A program made the translations under genes and the position numbers. From assembly GCA_016932295.1 (NCBI GenBank), contig JAFGDC010000204.1, positions 1 to 13,248 on the forward strand: a stretch of 13,248 bases of DNA, read 5' to 3'. This stretch comes from a candidate division CSSED10-310 bacterium. GTDB lineage: Bacteria; CSSED10-310; JAFGDC01. This document shows, in pieces, positions 7,901-13,248 of this stretch (its first letter is position 1; the number at the start of each line of letters is the position of its first letter). Below the pieces are notes generated by a model. It was not told the DNA's origin. It ran no database searches and saw nothing but the letters and a program-made list of their open reading frames with translations.

Positions 7901-8892
7901 TCTATCGGGGACACTATGCGCTGGCTCAGCAAAACCTCGAATCTTATCTGAAATACTGCCGTTCAGATGGCAACCTCAAGCACGAGGCGATCGTTCTCGG
8001 CAACTTGGCGGAACTGACGCTTGCCAAGGGGGAACCGGGCAAGGCGAGGGAAATCGCCGAAGAGGGTTGGCGCATTGCAAAGCAGATTCAGGATTATTCG
8101 GTACTGGTGGCGATCGCCGAAATTCTGGGCAGGATCTATTACCTCACCGGACATCTGTCGGCGTGCCTGGTGATTGTCGATGAAGCCCTGAAAATCATCG
8201 GCGCGACCCATAACCGGCTGCAGGAATCATCCCTGCGCGCCATCAGGGGGATCGCCCTGTTGGAAGCCGGTCATATAACGCAGGGACTGGAAACCCTGGA
8301 TACAGCGATTCAAACCGCCATCGGTACCGGCAACATGGTTGAACTTCTGGCGGCCACCATCGACCGCTCCTTTGCGGCGCTGGAGACGGGGCAGGATACT
8401 CGTGACATTCTCAGCCATCTGCAACACCTTCACGAGACCAAGGGCAATATACCCAATGTGCATTTGCAGATGAAGCTGGCAGCGTTGCTGGGGCTGCTGC
8501 TCGTTTCCGAGGGCGATGATTGCCGTGGCATGGCAATGCTAGATCGCGCCATGGAGTTGGCCAGATCGCGCGGCGCGCTCCTCAGCGAGGCATCTGTCTG
8601 GTATTGCCGCATCATGGCAGCGGTCAAGGGCTGCCTGGATCTCGATGCAGCGGAACTCAACGCCGCCTGCCAGCACATGGTCAGGCTGGGCAGTCCCGTG
8701 CTGCAATGGCGGTTGGAGGTGCTCCGCGCCGTTGACAGCGCCCGGCATCACAATCGGAAACAACAGCAGGTCCATATCGAGGCGGCCGAGGAAATGTTAT
8801 GGGTCGTGCGCGGCTCGTTGGAAACGGATGACCGTGCCGATTTGCCCGTCACCGAACAGATCAGGACCCTGTTCGACAGCCTCTCGCGTTGA
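4939..8892 (+). CDS. Ser/Thr protein kinase fused to an ATPase-like module and TPR array
   Basis: A 1317-residue cytoplasmic protein with no membrane segment. The kinase domain (about 22-285) is complete: glycine loop GVGGMGVVY (29-37), lysine in YAVKFL (K50), HRDLKPEN (catalytic D150) and DFG (D168). An AAA/NTPase-like module follows from about 310 (LVGRERELGRF). It has a P-loop GESGIGTST (338-346) in which the usual Lys is Thr344, and a Walker B stretch LLLGIDDL (D460, D461). A winged-helix-like segment (around 610-670) leads to ten or so TPRs (about 710-1290). The layout recalls PknK-type and other kinase-ATPase-TPR signalling proteins, but there is no C-terminal DNA-binding HTH. ATG 4939 has AAAGG at 4924-4928 with a 10-nt spacer. 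The in-frame GTG at 4930 lies almost on top of that site and is less likely. The protein probably phosphorylates partners bound by the TPRs; substrates are unknown. Confidence 0.9.
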   Translation: MTTAKRFDILDLATECTIDGNYTIKQRIGVGGMGVVYRIEDRDGDEYAVKFLTDKAASGTLRFKREFRMLASMQHESIVRVLRYGEWHGYPYFIMEYVDGLPLHKYLEKLHPLLESSNTRMTYMERVLSLFRQICLALAHIHMHRVLHRDLKPENVMITHGRLVKLMDFGIARPAWPSLEITDPGLFVGSYSYFSPEQAQQLPLDARSDLYSTGVMLFEALTGQPLYETDNHFQTMMQIIQKQVPDPRQFNPDVPESLCRLLREMLAKNPADRPRSALEVVTRLEEVMAAVHGLSGQVDSVHVGGGFMTPGLVGRERELGRFHDVLSSMNTSMVFVHGESGIGTSTLFRELNRSLAERQGDWLRGVAICHTSYPYPFGPLIDLFKTLCLDFKRRETALLSDSLVRHMDDVIAFLNRRRRAYDGHDEEDDHAAADFVQFQEVATNMVKGVLDFHPLLLGIDDLHLADEQTLNFLRLLFFTIFDSSDAAYPLVFLATYSDEGKEDNPGFQKFLSTLPGGWSVLDLHPERLSMEQVRELIGLILTVDQVDEDLLRWIFNRSRGVPGAIQHLLGVLKETGALVFDDDHWSFEPDKVPVKEAEPDQTDAAYLARLKTFSRSQRRLLQLLAVYGSNCPLELLKDLAKTTDERFLSALDELLVADVLTDASDVIDTTMNLGFTQTHFKELVYNSIDPDKRAQLHDYIARFIRVNAARTSIEPEPIIAYHLLRGTDHRQAIPYLLAAGDHALQRFETEAAVDLYNKSVATLEQQRELEPRDMERICAVLAKLGELYQDLGHQEDALQVFLKWKDYAERLGVVPEIVACGYQIGIIYGLQGRFDQAFNVLQTTLEQCGQDAVASIMKCRAGLGFIHALKGENGTAMKMFTDILEWTKSSHDYDLASECFVSVGMVYRENGQPDQALSCLDKALLWQRQSNAHRVMARTLNLKAIILSDCGQYDEAEHTLEEFVATSREHGFIAGMRLGLMNLGILRIYRGHYALAQQNLESYLKYCRSDGNLKHEAIVLGNLAELTLAKGEPGKAREIAEEGWRIAKQIQDYSVLVAIAEILGRIYYLTGHLSACLVIVDEALKIIGATHNRLQESSLRAIRGIALLEAGHITQGLETLDTAIQTAIGTGNMVELLAATIDRSFAALETGQDTRDILSHLQHLHETKGNIPNVHLQMKLAALLGLLLVSEGDDCRGMAMLDRAMELARSRGALLSEASVWYCRIMAAVKGCLDLDAAELNAACQHMVRLGSPVLQWRLEVLRAVDSARHHNRKQQQVHIEAAEEMLWVVRGSLETDDRADLPVTEQIRTLFDSLSR

Positions 8893-8910
8893 TGCCACCG
8901 GGATATGCTG

Positions 8911-10056
8911 ATGAGTAATGGCGGCGTACCTGTCGATCTGACCATCGCCATCGTCAACTTCAATACGGACATCCTTTTACGGGAATGTCTGTCCAGCATC
9001 GAGGAGCACTGCGGCCGGCTGTCGATCGAGGCGATCGTGGTGGACAATGCGTCCACCGATGGCAGCGCTGACTGTGTTCCCCTCTTCCCATGGGCGCGAC
9101 TTGTGGTGAATCGTGACAACGTCGGCTTCGCCATGGCCAACAACCAGGCACTCCGCCAGGCTCGCGGCCGACTCATCCTCCTGCTCAATCCGGACACGCT
9201 GGTGCTACCCGGCATGCTGCCGTCCATGAGCACGCTGTTGGATTCCCGGCAGGAGTTTGGTGCCATCTGCCCGCGTACCTACCTGGACAAGGAGCGACGG
9301 CTGGAGGTCTGTTCACTGAAGATACCGACACCGGCAAACAGTCTGCTCCTGCATACTCCGCTGTGGCGGTGGCTGCCGCGTAATAAAGAACTGGAACGGA
9401 TCTGGCGCCTGGACATGGAACTGTGGCGAGTGAACTCGGGGACCTACGACGTGGATGGTATCGGCGGCGCCTGTTTCATGCTGCGCCGAGAGGTCATGGA
9501 CCGGATCGGTCCCTTGGATGAGCGCTTCTACATGGGATACGAGGATACGGACTGGTCGCTGAAGGTGCGGCGTTTGGGTTTGCGGGTGGCGATCCTCACG
9601 GATGCGGAACTGATCCATTATTTCGGCCAGAGCAAACGCAAGGTGGCGGCGGCGGAGCTGCCCATCGCAAAGTGGCGGAAAGGACTGTTGCCGTTCCTGC
9701 GGGTTCATTATTCGCCCTGGCGCACTGGCGGCTTCGTCATCGCCCGCAGCCTCGCCGATATGGGCGGTGCCTTACGGCGGCTGTGGCCCAACGGTACACT
9801 GATGGCGGCCGGTGAAGAACCGGAAACGGTTCGACTGACCTGGGAATCCGGTGACGATGGGAACTGGCTGTTAGAGATATCAAACAGCCCAGTCTTCTTC
9901 GACAAATTCGGTGTCAGGGTGCATGGCCGGGATTTCGAAATCAATCGGGATGTCCGCCGGCGTCTGGCCTCCGGCGCGTACTGGTGGCGTCTCTACCCTC
10001 GGGATGGTTACGACCTGCGGCATCCTCGATCCAGCGGCATATTCCACATTTCATGA
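8911..10056 (+). CDS. Family 2 glycosyltransferase with C-terminal beta-sandwich-like extension
   Basis: A protein of 381 residues, or 383 if the in-frame ATG at 8905 is used (numbers below count from 8905). The GT-A fold is clear: the IAIVNFN first strand, VDNASTDGS (D47), NVGFAMANN (72-80), the metal-site variant NPDT (95-98), GGACFMLRREV, and the YEDTDW acceptor-side acidic motif (E213-D214). It resembles rhamnosyltransferase-like GT2 enzymes that move a sugar from a nucleotide donor to a cell-surface glycan or protein. Residues ~305-383 are extra: VRLTWESG, WLLEISNSP and LASGAYWWRLYPRDG follow the strand pattern of fibronectin III-like domains. No membrane helix is seen. GGGA at 8900-8903 sits 7 nt before ATG 8911, which favours that start. 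It lies 18 bp after the kinase stop and in the same frame, so coupled expression is likely. Donor and acceptor cannot be read from the sequence. Confidence 0.85.
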   Translation: MSNGGVPVDLTIAIVNFNTDILLRECLSSIEEHCGRLSIEAIVVDNASTDGSADCVPLFPWARLVVNRDNVGFAMANNQALRQARGRLILLLNPDTLVLPGMLPSMSTLLDSRQEFGAICPRTYLDKERRLEVCSLKIPTPANSLLLHTPLWRWLPRNKELERIWRLDMELWRVNSGTYDVDGIGGACFMLRREVMDRIGPLDERFYMGYEDTDWSLKVRRLGLRVAILTDAELIHYFGQSKRKVAAAELPIAKWRKGLLPFLRVHYSPWRTGGFVIARSLADMGGALRRLWPNGTLMAAGEEPETVRLTWESGDDGNWLLEISNSPVFFDKFGVRVHGRDFEINRDVRRRLASGAYWWRLYPRDGYDLRHPRSSGIFHIS

Positions 10057-10163
10057 ACGCCGGGAACCGGAACCAGGGATGAAAGCCTGGTAGCACACCA
10101 ACGCCGCCGAACTACGACCGGTACCCACGGTCGAACGCGAACGGCGGCCGTGAGGAGTACATG

Positions 10164-10186
10164 AAAACGACCCGCCATGGCGGGCC
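10164..10186 (-). terminator. Intrinsic terminator of khpA-rpsR
   Basis: Read on the minus strand, GGCCCGC, a CATG loop and GCGGGTC form a 7-bp stem with one G-T pair, followed by GTTTTC. It begins 18 nt after the rpsR stop. The core CCCGCCATGGCGGG is a perfect palindrome, but only the minus strand has the T run, so it should stop khpA-rpsR transcription and not the glycosyltransferase transcript from the other side. Confidence 0.7.
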
Positions 10187-10203
10187 GTGCTGCCGGACCG
10201 CGG

Positions 10204-10446
10204 TCAGTCGGCCTGGTACGGCATCAAGGCGATGGCACGGGCGCGTTTGATCGCCCTGGACAATGCGCGCTGGTGGTGCGCGCACGTGCCGGATATACGG
10301 CGCGGTACCAACTTGCCCCGTTCGGTGACATAGGTCCTGAGCACTTCGATATCCTTGTAGTCGATGTGCGTTACGTGTCCGACACAGAACCGGCACACTT
10401 TCCGGCGCCTCATTCCGCCTCGCCCCTTGTGTCTCCTATTGATCAT
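10204..10446 (-). CDS. rpsR: 30S ribosomal protein S18, zinc-binding form
   Basis: An 80-residue S18 of the small ribosomal subunit, where S18 sits on the platform beside S6 and S11. The core is unmistakable: [36 protein letters not shown], and [21 protein letters not shown]. It is the cysteine-containing (C+) version, with C18, C21, C55 and H58 able to hold a zinc ion. Three ATG codons are possible. 10446 has GGAAAGG about 8 nt upstream and is my choice. 10473 (89 residues) has no ribosome site, and 10413 (69 residues, MRRRK) has GAGG only 4 nt away. It is downstream of khpA in the same orientation and followed by a terminator. The common partners rpsF, ssb and rplI are not in the window. 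Confidence 0.93.
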   Translation of the reverse strand: MINRRHKGRGGMRRRKVCRFCVGHVTHIDYKDIEVLRTYVTERGKLVPRRISGTCAHHQRALSRAIKRARAIALMPYQAD

Positions 10447-10510
10447 ACCTTCGACCTTTCCACTGTGAATCATGCTGGGTGTTGCTGTCGATGCGGCAAG
10501 CCTCCATCAG

Positions 10511-10747
10511 CTATTCGAGAATTTCCAGGATGTATCTTTTATTCTGTTTCATACCTGCATTGTTCAATATCGTCCGGATGGCGGAAATGGTGTTGCCCTT
10601 CTTGCCGATGATTTTTCCGATGTCATCCTCCGCCACCTTGAGTTCGATCACGTTCGTGTGCTCTCCCCTGATCTCGGATACCTGCACCATTTCGGGGTTG
10701 TCGACAATCTTCGTTGCGATGAGCCGGATCAATTCTTCCATCATCAT
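10511..10747 (-). CDS. khpA: KH-domain RNA-binding protein KhpA
   Basis: A 78-residue protein that is a single KH domain of the bacterial KhpA (formerly YlqC) family. The RNA-binding GxxG loop is GKKG (48-51) inside IGKIIGKKGNTISAIR, and the N-terminal helix and strand have the family look (IATKIVDNPEMVQVSEI). KhpA proteins bind RNA, often as a dimer with KhpB, and affect cell elongation and envelope growth in some Gram-positive bacteria. Three ATG codons stand in a row at the start. AAGGAGG at 10754-10760 is 6 nt before the first, so 10747 is chosen. It is the first gene of a two-gene unit with rpsR, 64 nt before the preferred rpsR start. khpA is more often found next to rpsP, rimM and trmD, so this pairing is less common. 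Confidence 0.92.
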   Translation of the reverse strand: MMMEELIRLIATKIVDNPEMVQVSEIRGEHTNVIELKVAEDDIGKIIGKKGNTISAIRTILNNAGMKQNKRYILEILE

Positions 10748-10804
10748 CTAGTTCCTCCTTGCGGTAGACTCACGGGGATACTTGCTCGCGTGCCGTGACG
10801 CCGG

Positions 10805-10833
10805 AATATAACACCCCTCCAATGTAGTGTCAA
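10805..10833 (-). promoter_or_regulatory. Near-consensus sigma70 promoter of khpA-rpsR
   Basis: On the minus strand TTGACA (10833-10828), a 17-bp spacer and TATATT (10810-10805). The -35 is perfect, the -10 has five of six consensus bases and the spacer is ideal. Transcription should start near 10798, giving a leader of about 50 nt before the khpA ATG. This is the strongest promoter in the window, as fits a ribosomal protein gene. Confidence 0.8.
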
Positions 10834-11005
10834 TATTCGTCCCTGTTGTTCGACGTCATTGTTGAATAAACTCTAACATCCTTCCGGCAGGGGTGCAACA
10901 GCTTTCGTCAATTCCGACACTACGTCTGTCGCCGCTGTTCGATAGGCACACGATCCCTTCAGCCGGCAACAGCAGCACGTCGCACCCCGGGGTCGAGCAT
11001 CCCGT

Positions 11006-11139
11006 GGGTCGTACCCGGAATTTCATACCTCTCGCCGCGAGGCTTGACATTCATTTCTTGCGACGGCTGTTTTTCCCTTCGATCAAGTCGATTCGCCGAT
11101 TGTGACGGACACCGCGTTCCGGGGGCGGAGTAATGACCC
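11006..11139 (+). repeat. Dispersed intergenic repeat, copy 2
   Basis: About 134 bp matching 4503-4638 in the same orientation. Identical blocks are GGGTCGTACCCGGAAT (11006-11021), TTGACATTCA (11044-11053) and AGTCGATTCGCCGATT (11086-11101), at offsets within 1 bp of those in copy 1. The sequence between blocks has diverged. On the minus strand the same place reads NRRIDLIEGK and ends in TGA at 11052, so the NRRID-IE peptide tail is kept while the rest is not. Confidence 0.75.
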
Positions 11140-11183
11140 TCGAACTGTGCCCACCAAACGTGCAGGACACACAAAATCCACTG

Positions 11184-11204
11184 TTAACGTTATTATCTCG
11201 TTAA
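11184..11204. promoter_or_regulatory. Inverted repeat TTAACG-N9-CGTTAA
   Basis: Perfect 6-bp arms (11184-11189 and 11199-11204) separated by nine AT-rich bases, in the only clearly AT-rich patch of this intergenic region. The form fits a site for a dimeric regulator; the stem is too weak for a good terminator. Regulator unknown. Confidence 0.4.
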
Positions 11205-11234
11205 AAAACCATAACAATCCAGGTAGTTCTCTGC

Positions 11235-11256
11235 ACCGCCATGAGTATACGGCGGT
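11235..11256. repeat. Short hairpin, ACCGCC/GGCGGT
   Basis: Perfect 6-bp arms with a 10-nt loop, about 150 bp upstream of the receiver-like gene. There is no T tract. It may be an operator or chance in GC-rich DNA. Confidence 0.35.
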
Positions 11257-11354
11257 ATTTCGGGAGGTGGCCTTGTATCACCTTGGAGAGTTACGGCGGG
11301 GGATTTTGGGACACCCCTCCCAATCATGGGCGCGGATATGGGTCGCCCGGGGGA

Positions 11355-11382
11355 TTGAGTTTTCACTTCGATGCGCTAGTAT
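11355..11382 (+). promoter_or_regulatory. Candidate sigma70 promoter of the receiver-like gene
   Basis: TTGAGT (11355-11360), a 16-bp spacer and TAGTAT (11377-11382). Each box has four of six consensus bases. Transcription would start about 11389, giving a leader of only ~19 nt that contains the ribosome site at 11395-11401. Confidence 0.4.
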
Positions 11383-11407
11383 GAAACGAGCAGCAAGGAG
11401 GGACATC

Positions 11408-12103
11408 ATGCATTCCGCCCTGGTAGTGTTTCTGACGGATACTGTCGAGTTGCGCGGGACCATAGAGAAATTCATGTTGACAGCCGGGTATCGCTTCAGC
11501 TTCGACGAGAAAGACATGGCACAGTCGAACGCTGTTGTCGTCGTCTATTATGAAGCCCTCGGACCTGCCATGAATATTCTCACCGAGCTGCGCGGCGATG
11601 CCAGGCCATGGAGGCCCGTCGTGTTCCTGGCGCCGGGCGATGATTCGGACAAGATCCATGCCGCCTATACAGCCGGTGCCGACGTGGTGTTAAAACGACC
11701 GGTAAAACTGCCGGAACTGCGTCTTGCGATAGAGGCGCTGTTGCGGTTGCTGCGCAGGCATGCCGCAATCGATCCCGCTGTCACCGCGATCACCACGGCG
11801 GTGGCGGGGAAGTCCGCCACGCGAAGCGCCGGGCCGGCTGACTTGCACCATGCCACCGGCCTGGAACTTCCCGGACTCAAGGGAGTCGCTCCGAAAGCAA
11901 TCGTGCCGCAGCGCCTGATCGAGGATGTGAACGTGCTGGCGGAACTCAATCTGAGCAGCGCGGAAAGTTACGTGTACGCCAAGATAAACGGCGTCAGAAA
12001 TATCAAGGAAGTGGCCGTGCACAGCGAGCTGGGTCCGGAGGCGACGCTGGAGGTGATACGACAGTTGCTCCAGCGGGGTGCAATCAGGCTGGTCAGGATA
12101 TAA
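11408..12103 (+). CDS. Degenerate receiver-domain protein with C-terminal helical module
   Basis: A 231-residue soluble protein. Residues 1-~118 have the alternating pattern of a response-regulator receiver (ALVVFLTD; AVVVVYYEA; PVVFLAPGDD; GADVVLKRPVKLPELRLAIEALL), with the conserved Lys at K96. The phosphate-accepting Asp expected at the end of the third strand is Tyr47, and the Thr/Ser of the fourth strand is Ala75, so ordinary phosphorylation is unlikely. After an Ala/Thr/Gly linker, residues ~170-231 (LNLSSAESYVYAKINGVRNIKEVAVHS...VIRQLLQRGAIRLV) match a small winged-helix-like module. That module is often attached to receiver, DUF4388/PATAN-type and PilZ-associated signalling proteins. 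ATG 11408 has AAGGAGG at 11395-11401 with a 6-nt spacer. The earlier in-frame ATG at 11381 overlaps the -10 box and is rejected. It probably works as a phosphorylation-independent adaptor. Confidence 0.75.
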   Translation: MHSALVVFLTDTVELRGTIEKFMLTAGYRFSFDEKDMAQSNAVVVVYYEALGPAMNILTELRGDARPWRPVVFLAPGDDSDKIHAAYTAGADVVLKRPVKLPELRLAIEALLRLLRRHAAIDPAVTAITTAVAGKSATRSAGPADLHHATGLELPGLKGVAPKAIVPQRLIEDVNVLAELNLSSAESYVYAKINGVRNIKEVAVHSELGPEATLEVIRQLLQRGAIRLVRI

Positions 12104-12261
12104 ACCCATCGTTTCTGTCCGGTCGCACTGTCCGGCCCCCCCCTCGTAACCAGGGCGCCTCTTCACCCACGGGGATCATGACGGCTGCGGCCGTGTCACC
12201 TGGGAACCGGTTTCACTCCTTGAATTCCCCAATTCCGTTCAATGTACCGAACCGATGAAAA

Positions 12262-13248
12262 TTACTGGATGATGAAGCTGATATCGCTCGGATTACTGGC
12301 CAGGTAGCTTGAGTTCGGCCACAGGCAGACAGCGATGAATGTGAATGGTCCTCCCGGAGGTGTGTCGGCCGGGAAGGTGATGTTCAGGATTTGGAAGCAG
12401 ACATCCATGTAGTCCGGGGCGGTGAAGCGTATGGGGCTGGGCAGATTCTCCCAACTTGGATAGAAGAAATACTGCCCATATGCTTCGAGAGCCAGGAAGA
12501 AATCAGCGGTGCTCGTGGGGCGCTGGTTGGACAGTTTCACGTCCAGGCCGAGGATCTGGCCGCCGGAGTATACTTCCTGGTTCAGCAGCAGGTTGAGGAA
12601 AAAGCCCGGCACTGGTGTGGGGGGGGGTGTGGGTGTGTAATTGGGCGGGGGTGTGGGTGTGGGAGTATGTTGGGGGGGGTTGGCGGAATAACCGATGGAG
12701 AGGGCGCCGGTGCCGATCCTGACGTTGTCGTACTTGATATAGCCGTAACCGCCCTGTCCCCATCCCGGTCCCCAGCTATTTTTGATGATCCAGGCGCCGC
12801 CGCAGATACTGTCATCATAACCGACGATGCAGACGCCGTGATTGACTGGGTCACCGCCTGTCCGCTGGTAACAGCCACTCTGATAGGCATAAAAATCGTC
12901 ATAGACGGTCATGGCGCAGGGAACCGGTCCCGTCTGCAGGGCGTTCTTGATGCCGTTGATGTTTTGGCCGATGGTGTGATAGCCCGCGGCGTGCGCCACG
13001 TAGCCGCAGCTATCCTGGATGCAGGGCACCGCATTCCGGGCTTCATACGGCATACAGGATTCCGCGACACAGCCTGGACTTATGAAGTGATCCACGATAT
13101 CCAGCCAACCGCCGTCGCAGTCGTAGCCCATGTCGTTGCAGGAGATCATCTGCTGTTCGGAAAGATCGGATGACCAGCCGTCGTAGATGAGTATCATCGA
13201 TTCCAGTCCGGCGATGGTGGCGAATGCCCAGCACGAGCCGCAGCTGCC
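12262..13248 (-). CDS. Secreted papain-like (C1A) cysteine peptidase with C-terminal domain, 5' truncated
   Basis: The frame is open to the right window edge, so the signal peptide and propeptide lie outside; 328 residues are seen. The first residues are GSCGSCWAF, the catalytic-Cys motif of papain-family C1A peptidases. His lies in VNHGVCIVGYDD and the active-site Asn in IIKNSWGPGWGQGGYGYI, so the triad is complete. Additional cysteines (MISCNDMGYDCDGG, GCVAESCMPYEA) fit the usual disulfides. After the peptidase come a Pro/Thr linker (about 25 residues, HTPTPTPPP...TPPPTPVPG) and a ~110-residue beta-rich domain ending at the C-terminus, which I do not recognise. The linker and the cysteines point to an exported or surface enzyme. 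An internal ATG at 13197 would remove the active-site Cys and is not the start. The gene is convergent with the receiver-like gene, 158 bp apart. Confidence 0.9.
   Translation of the reverse strand, partial: GSCGSCWAFATIAGLESMILIYDGWSSDLSEQQMISCNDMGYDCDGGWLDIVDHFISPGCVAESCMPYEARNAVPCIQDSCGYVAHAAGYHTIGQNINGIKNALQTGPVPCAMTVYDDFYAYQSGCYQRTGGDPVNHGVCIVGYDDSICGGAWIIKNSWGPGWGQGGYGYIKYDNVRIGTGALSIGYSANPPQHTPTPTPPPNYTPTPPPTPVPGFFLNLLLNQEVYSGGQILGLDVKLSNQRPTSTADFFLALEAYGQYFFYPSWENLPSPIRFTAPDYMDVCFQILNITFPADTPPGGPFTFIAVCLWPNSSYLASNPSDISFIIQ
12619..12663 (+). other. G-run cluster able to form a G-quadruplex
   Basis: The + strand has six runs of three or more G within 45 bp (G9 at 12619-12627; then 12631-12633, 12643-12645, 12647-12651, 12655-12657 and 12661-12663), with loops of 1-9 nt. 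It is the complement of the Pro/Thr linker codons of the peptidase, so it lies in the template strand and not in the mRNA. Confidence 0.6.

Larger units (their letters stand above)
10834..11407. other. Divergent intergenic region between khpA and the receiver-like gene
   Basis: About 570 bp with no convincing gene. A 64-codon minus-strand frame (10856-11050) and the leftward extension of the receiver-like frame (back to 11102) both run through repeat sequence and have no ribosome site. The region holds the second copy of the dispersed repeat (11006-11139), an AT-rich patch with an inverted repeat (11184-11204), a hairpin (11235-11256) and the candidate promoter of the + strand gene. Confidence 0.6.

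Noticed and set aside
10856..11050. Minus-strand 64-codon frame upstream of khpA
   Set aside because: Starts inside the dispersed repeat, has no ribosome site and no recognisable motif.
11102..11407. Leftward extension of the receiver-like gene (102 more codons)
   Set aside because: It crosses repeat and AT-rich intergenic DNA; the ribosome site at 11395-11401 clearly serves the ATG at 11408.
12391..13173. + strand 260-codon frame opposite the peptidase
   Set aside because: Antisense to a gene with a complete Cys-His-Asn peptidase motif set; its own Gly/Val-rich translation has no family features.

Overview
This is a compact bacterial chromosome segment of about 60% GC (my estimate by eye). 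No plasmid, phage or intact transposon genes are visible. The gene content does not fix the species. A Bat-type aerotolerance operon, a very large Ser/Thr kinase-ATPase-TPR protein, and a secreted papain-like protease with a Thr/Pro linker are together typical of environmental, often uncultivated Gram-negative lineages. I would not name a phylum.

Layout. (1) Positions 1-4339, + strand: the 3' part of a Bat operon. It holds the tail of a BatB-like von Willebrand A protein, a TPR protein, a second TPR/Gln-Glu-rich protein with the usual BatC C-terminus, BatD and BatE. Each gene overlaps or abuts the next, so they form one transcription unit acting at the inner membrane and periplasm. The beginning (probably moxR, a DUF58 gene and batA) would lie to the left. 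(2) 4340-4938: 599 bp without a convincing gene, holding a tandem 16-bp repeat, a perfect GC-rich hairpin and the first copy of a ~135-bp dispersed repeat. (3) 4939-8892 and 8911-10056, + strand: a 1317-residue Ser/Thr kinase fused to an ATPase-like module and a long TPR array. It is followed 18 bp later, in the same frame, by a GT2 glycosyltransferase with an unusual C-terminal beta-sandwich-like extension. (4) 10164-10833, minus strand: a two-gene unit, khpA then rpsR, with a near-consensus sigma70 promoter and an intrinsic terminator. (5) 10834-11407: intergenic DNA with the second copy of the dispersed repeat, palindromes and a candidate promoter. It is followed on the + strand by a degenerate receiver-domain protein (11408-12103). 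(6) 12262-13248, minus strand: a C1A (papain-like) peptidase cut off by the window end just upstream of its catalytic Cys, with a Thr/Pro linker and a C-terminal domain I do not recognise.

How it fits together. The Bat proteins probably form one envelope complex, with VWA and TPR domains for protein contacts. The kinase/TPR protein and the glycosyltransferase look translationally coupled and may link a phosphorylation signal to glycan transfer, which is inference. khpA-rpsR is a small translation and RNA-binding unit. The two copies of the dispersed repeat point the same way, and each lies upstream of a + strand signalling gene. The best leads for something undescribed are that repeat, the kinase with a lysine-less Walker A loop coupled to the fused glycosyltransferase, and the two-gene arrangement of BatC.
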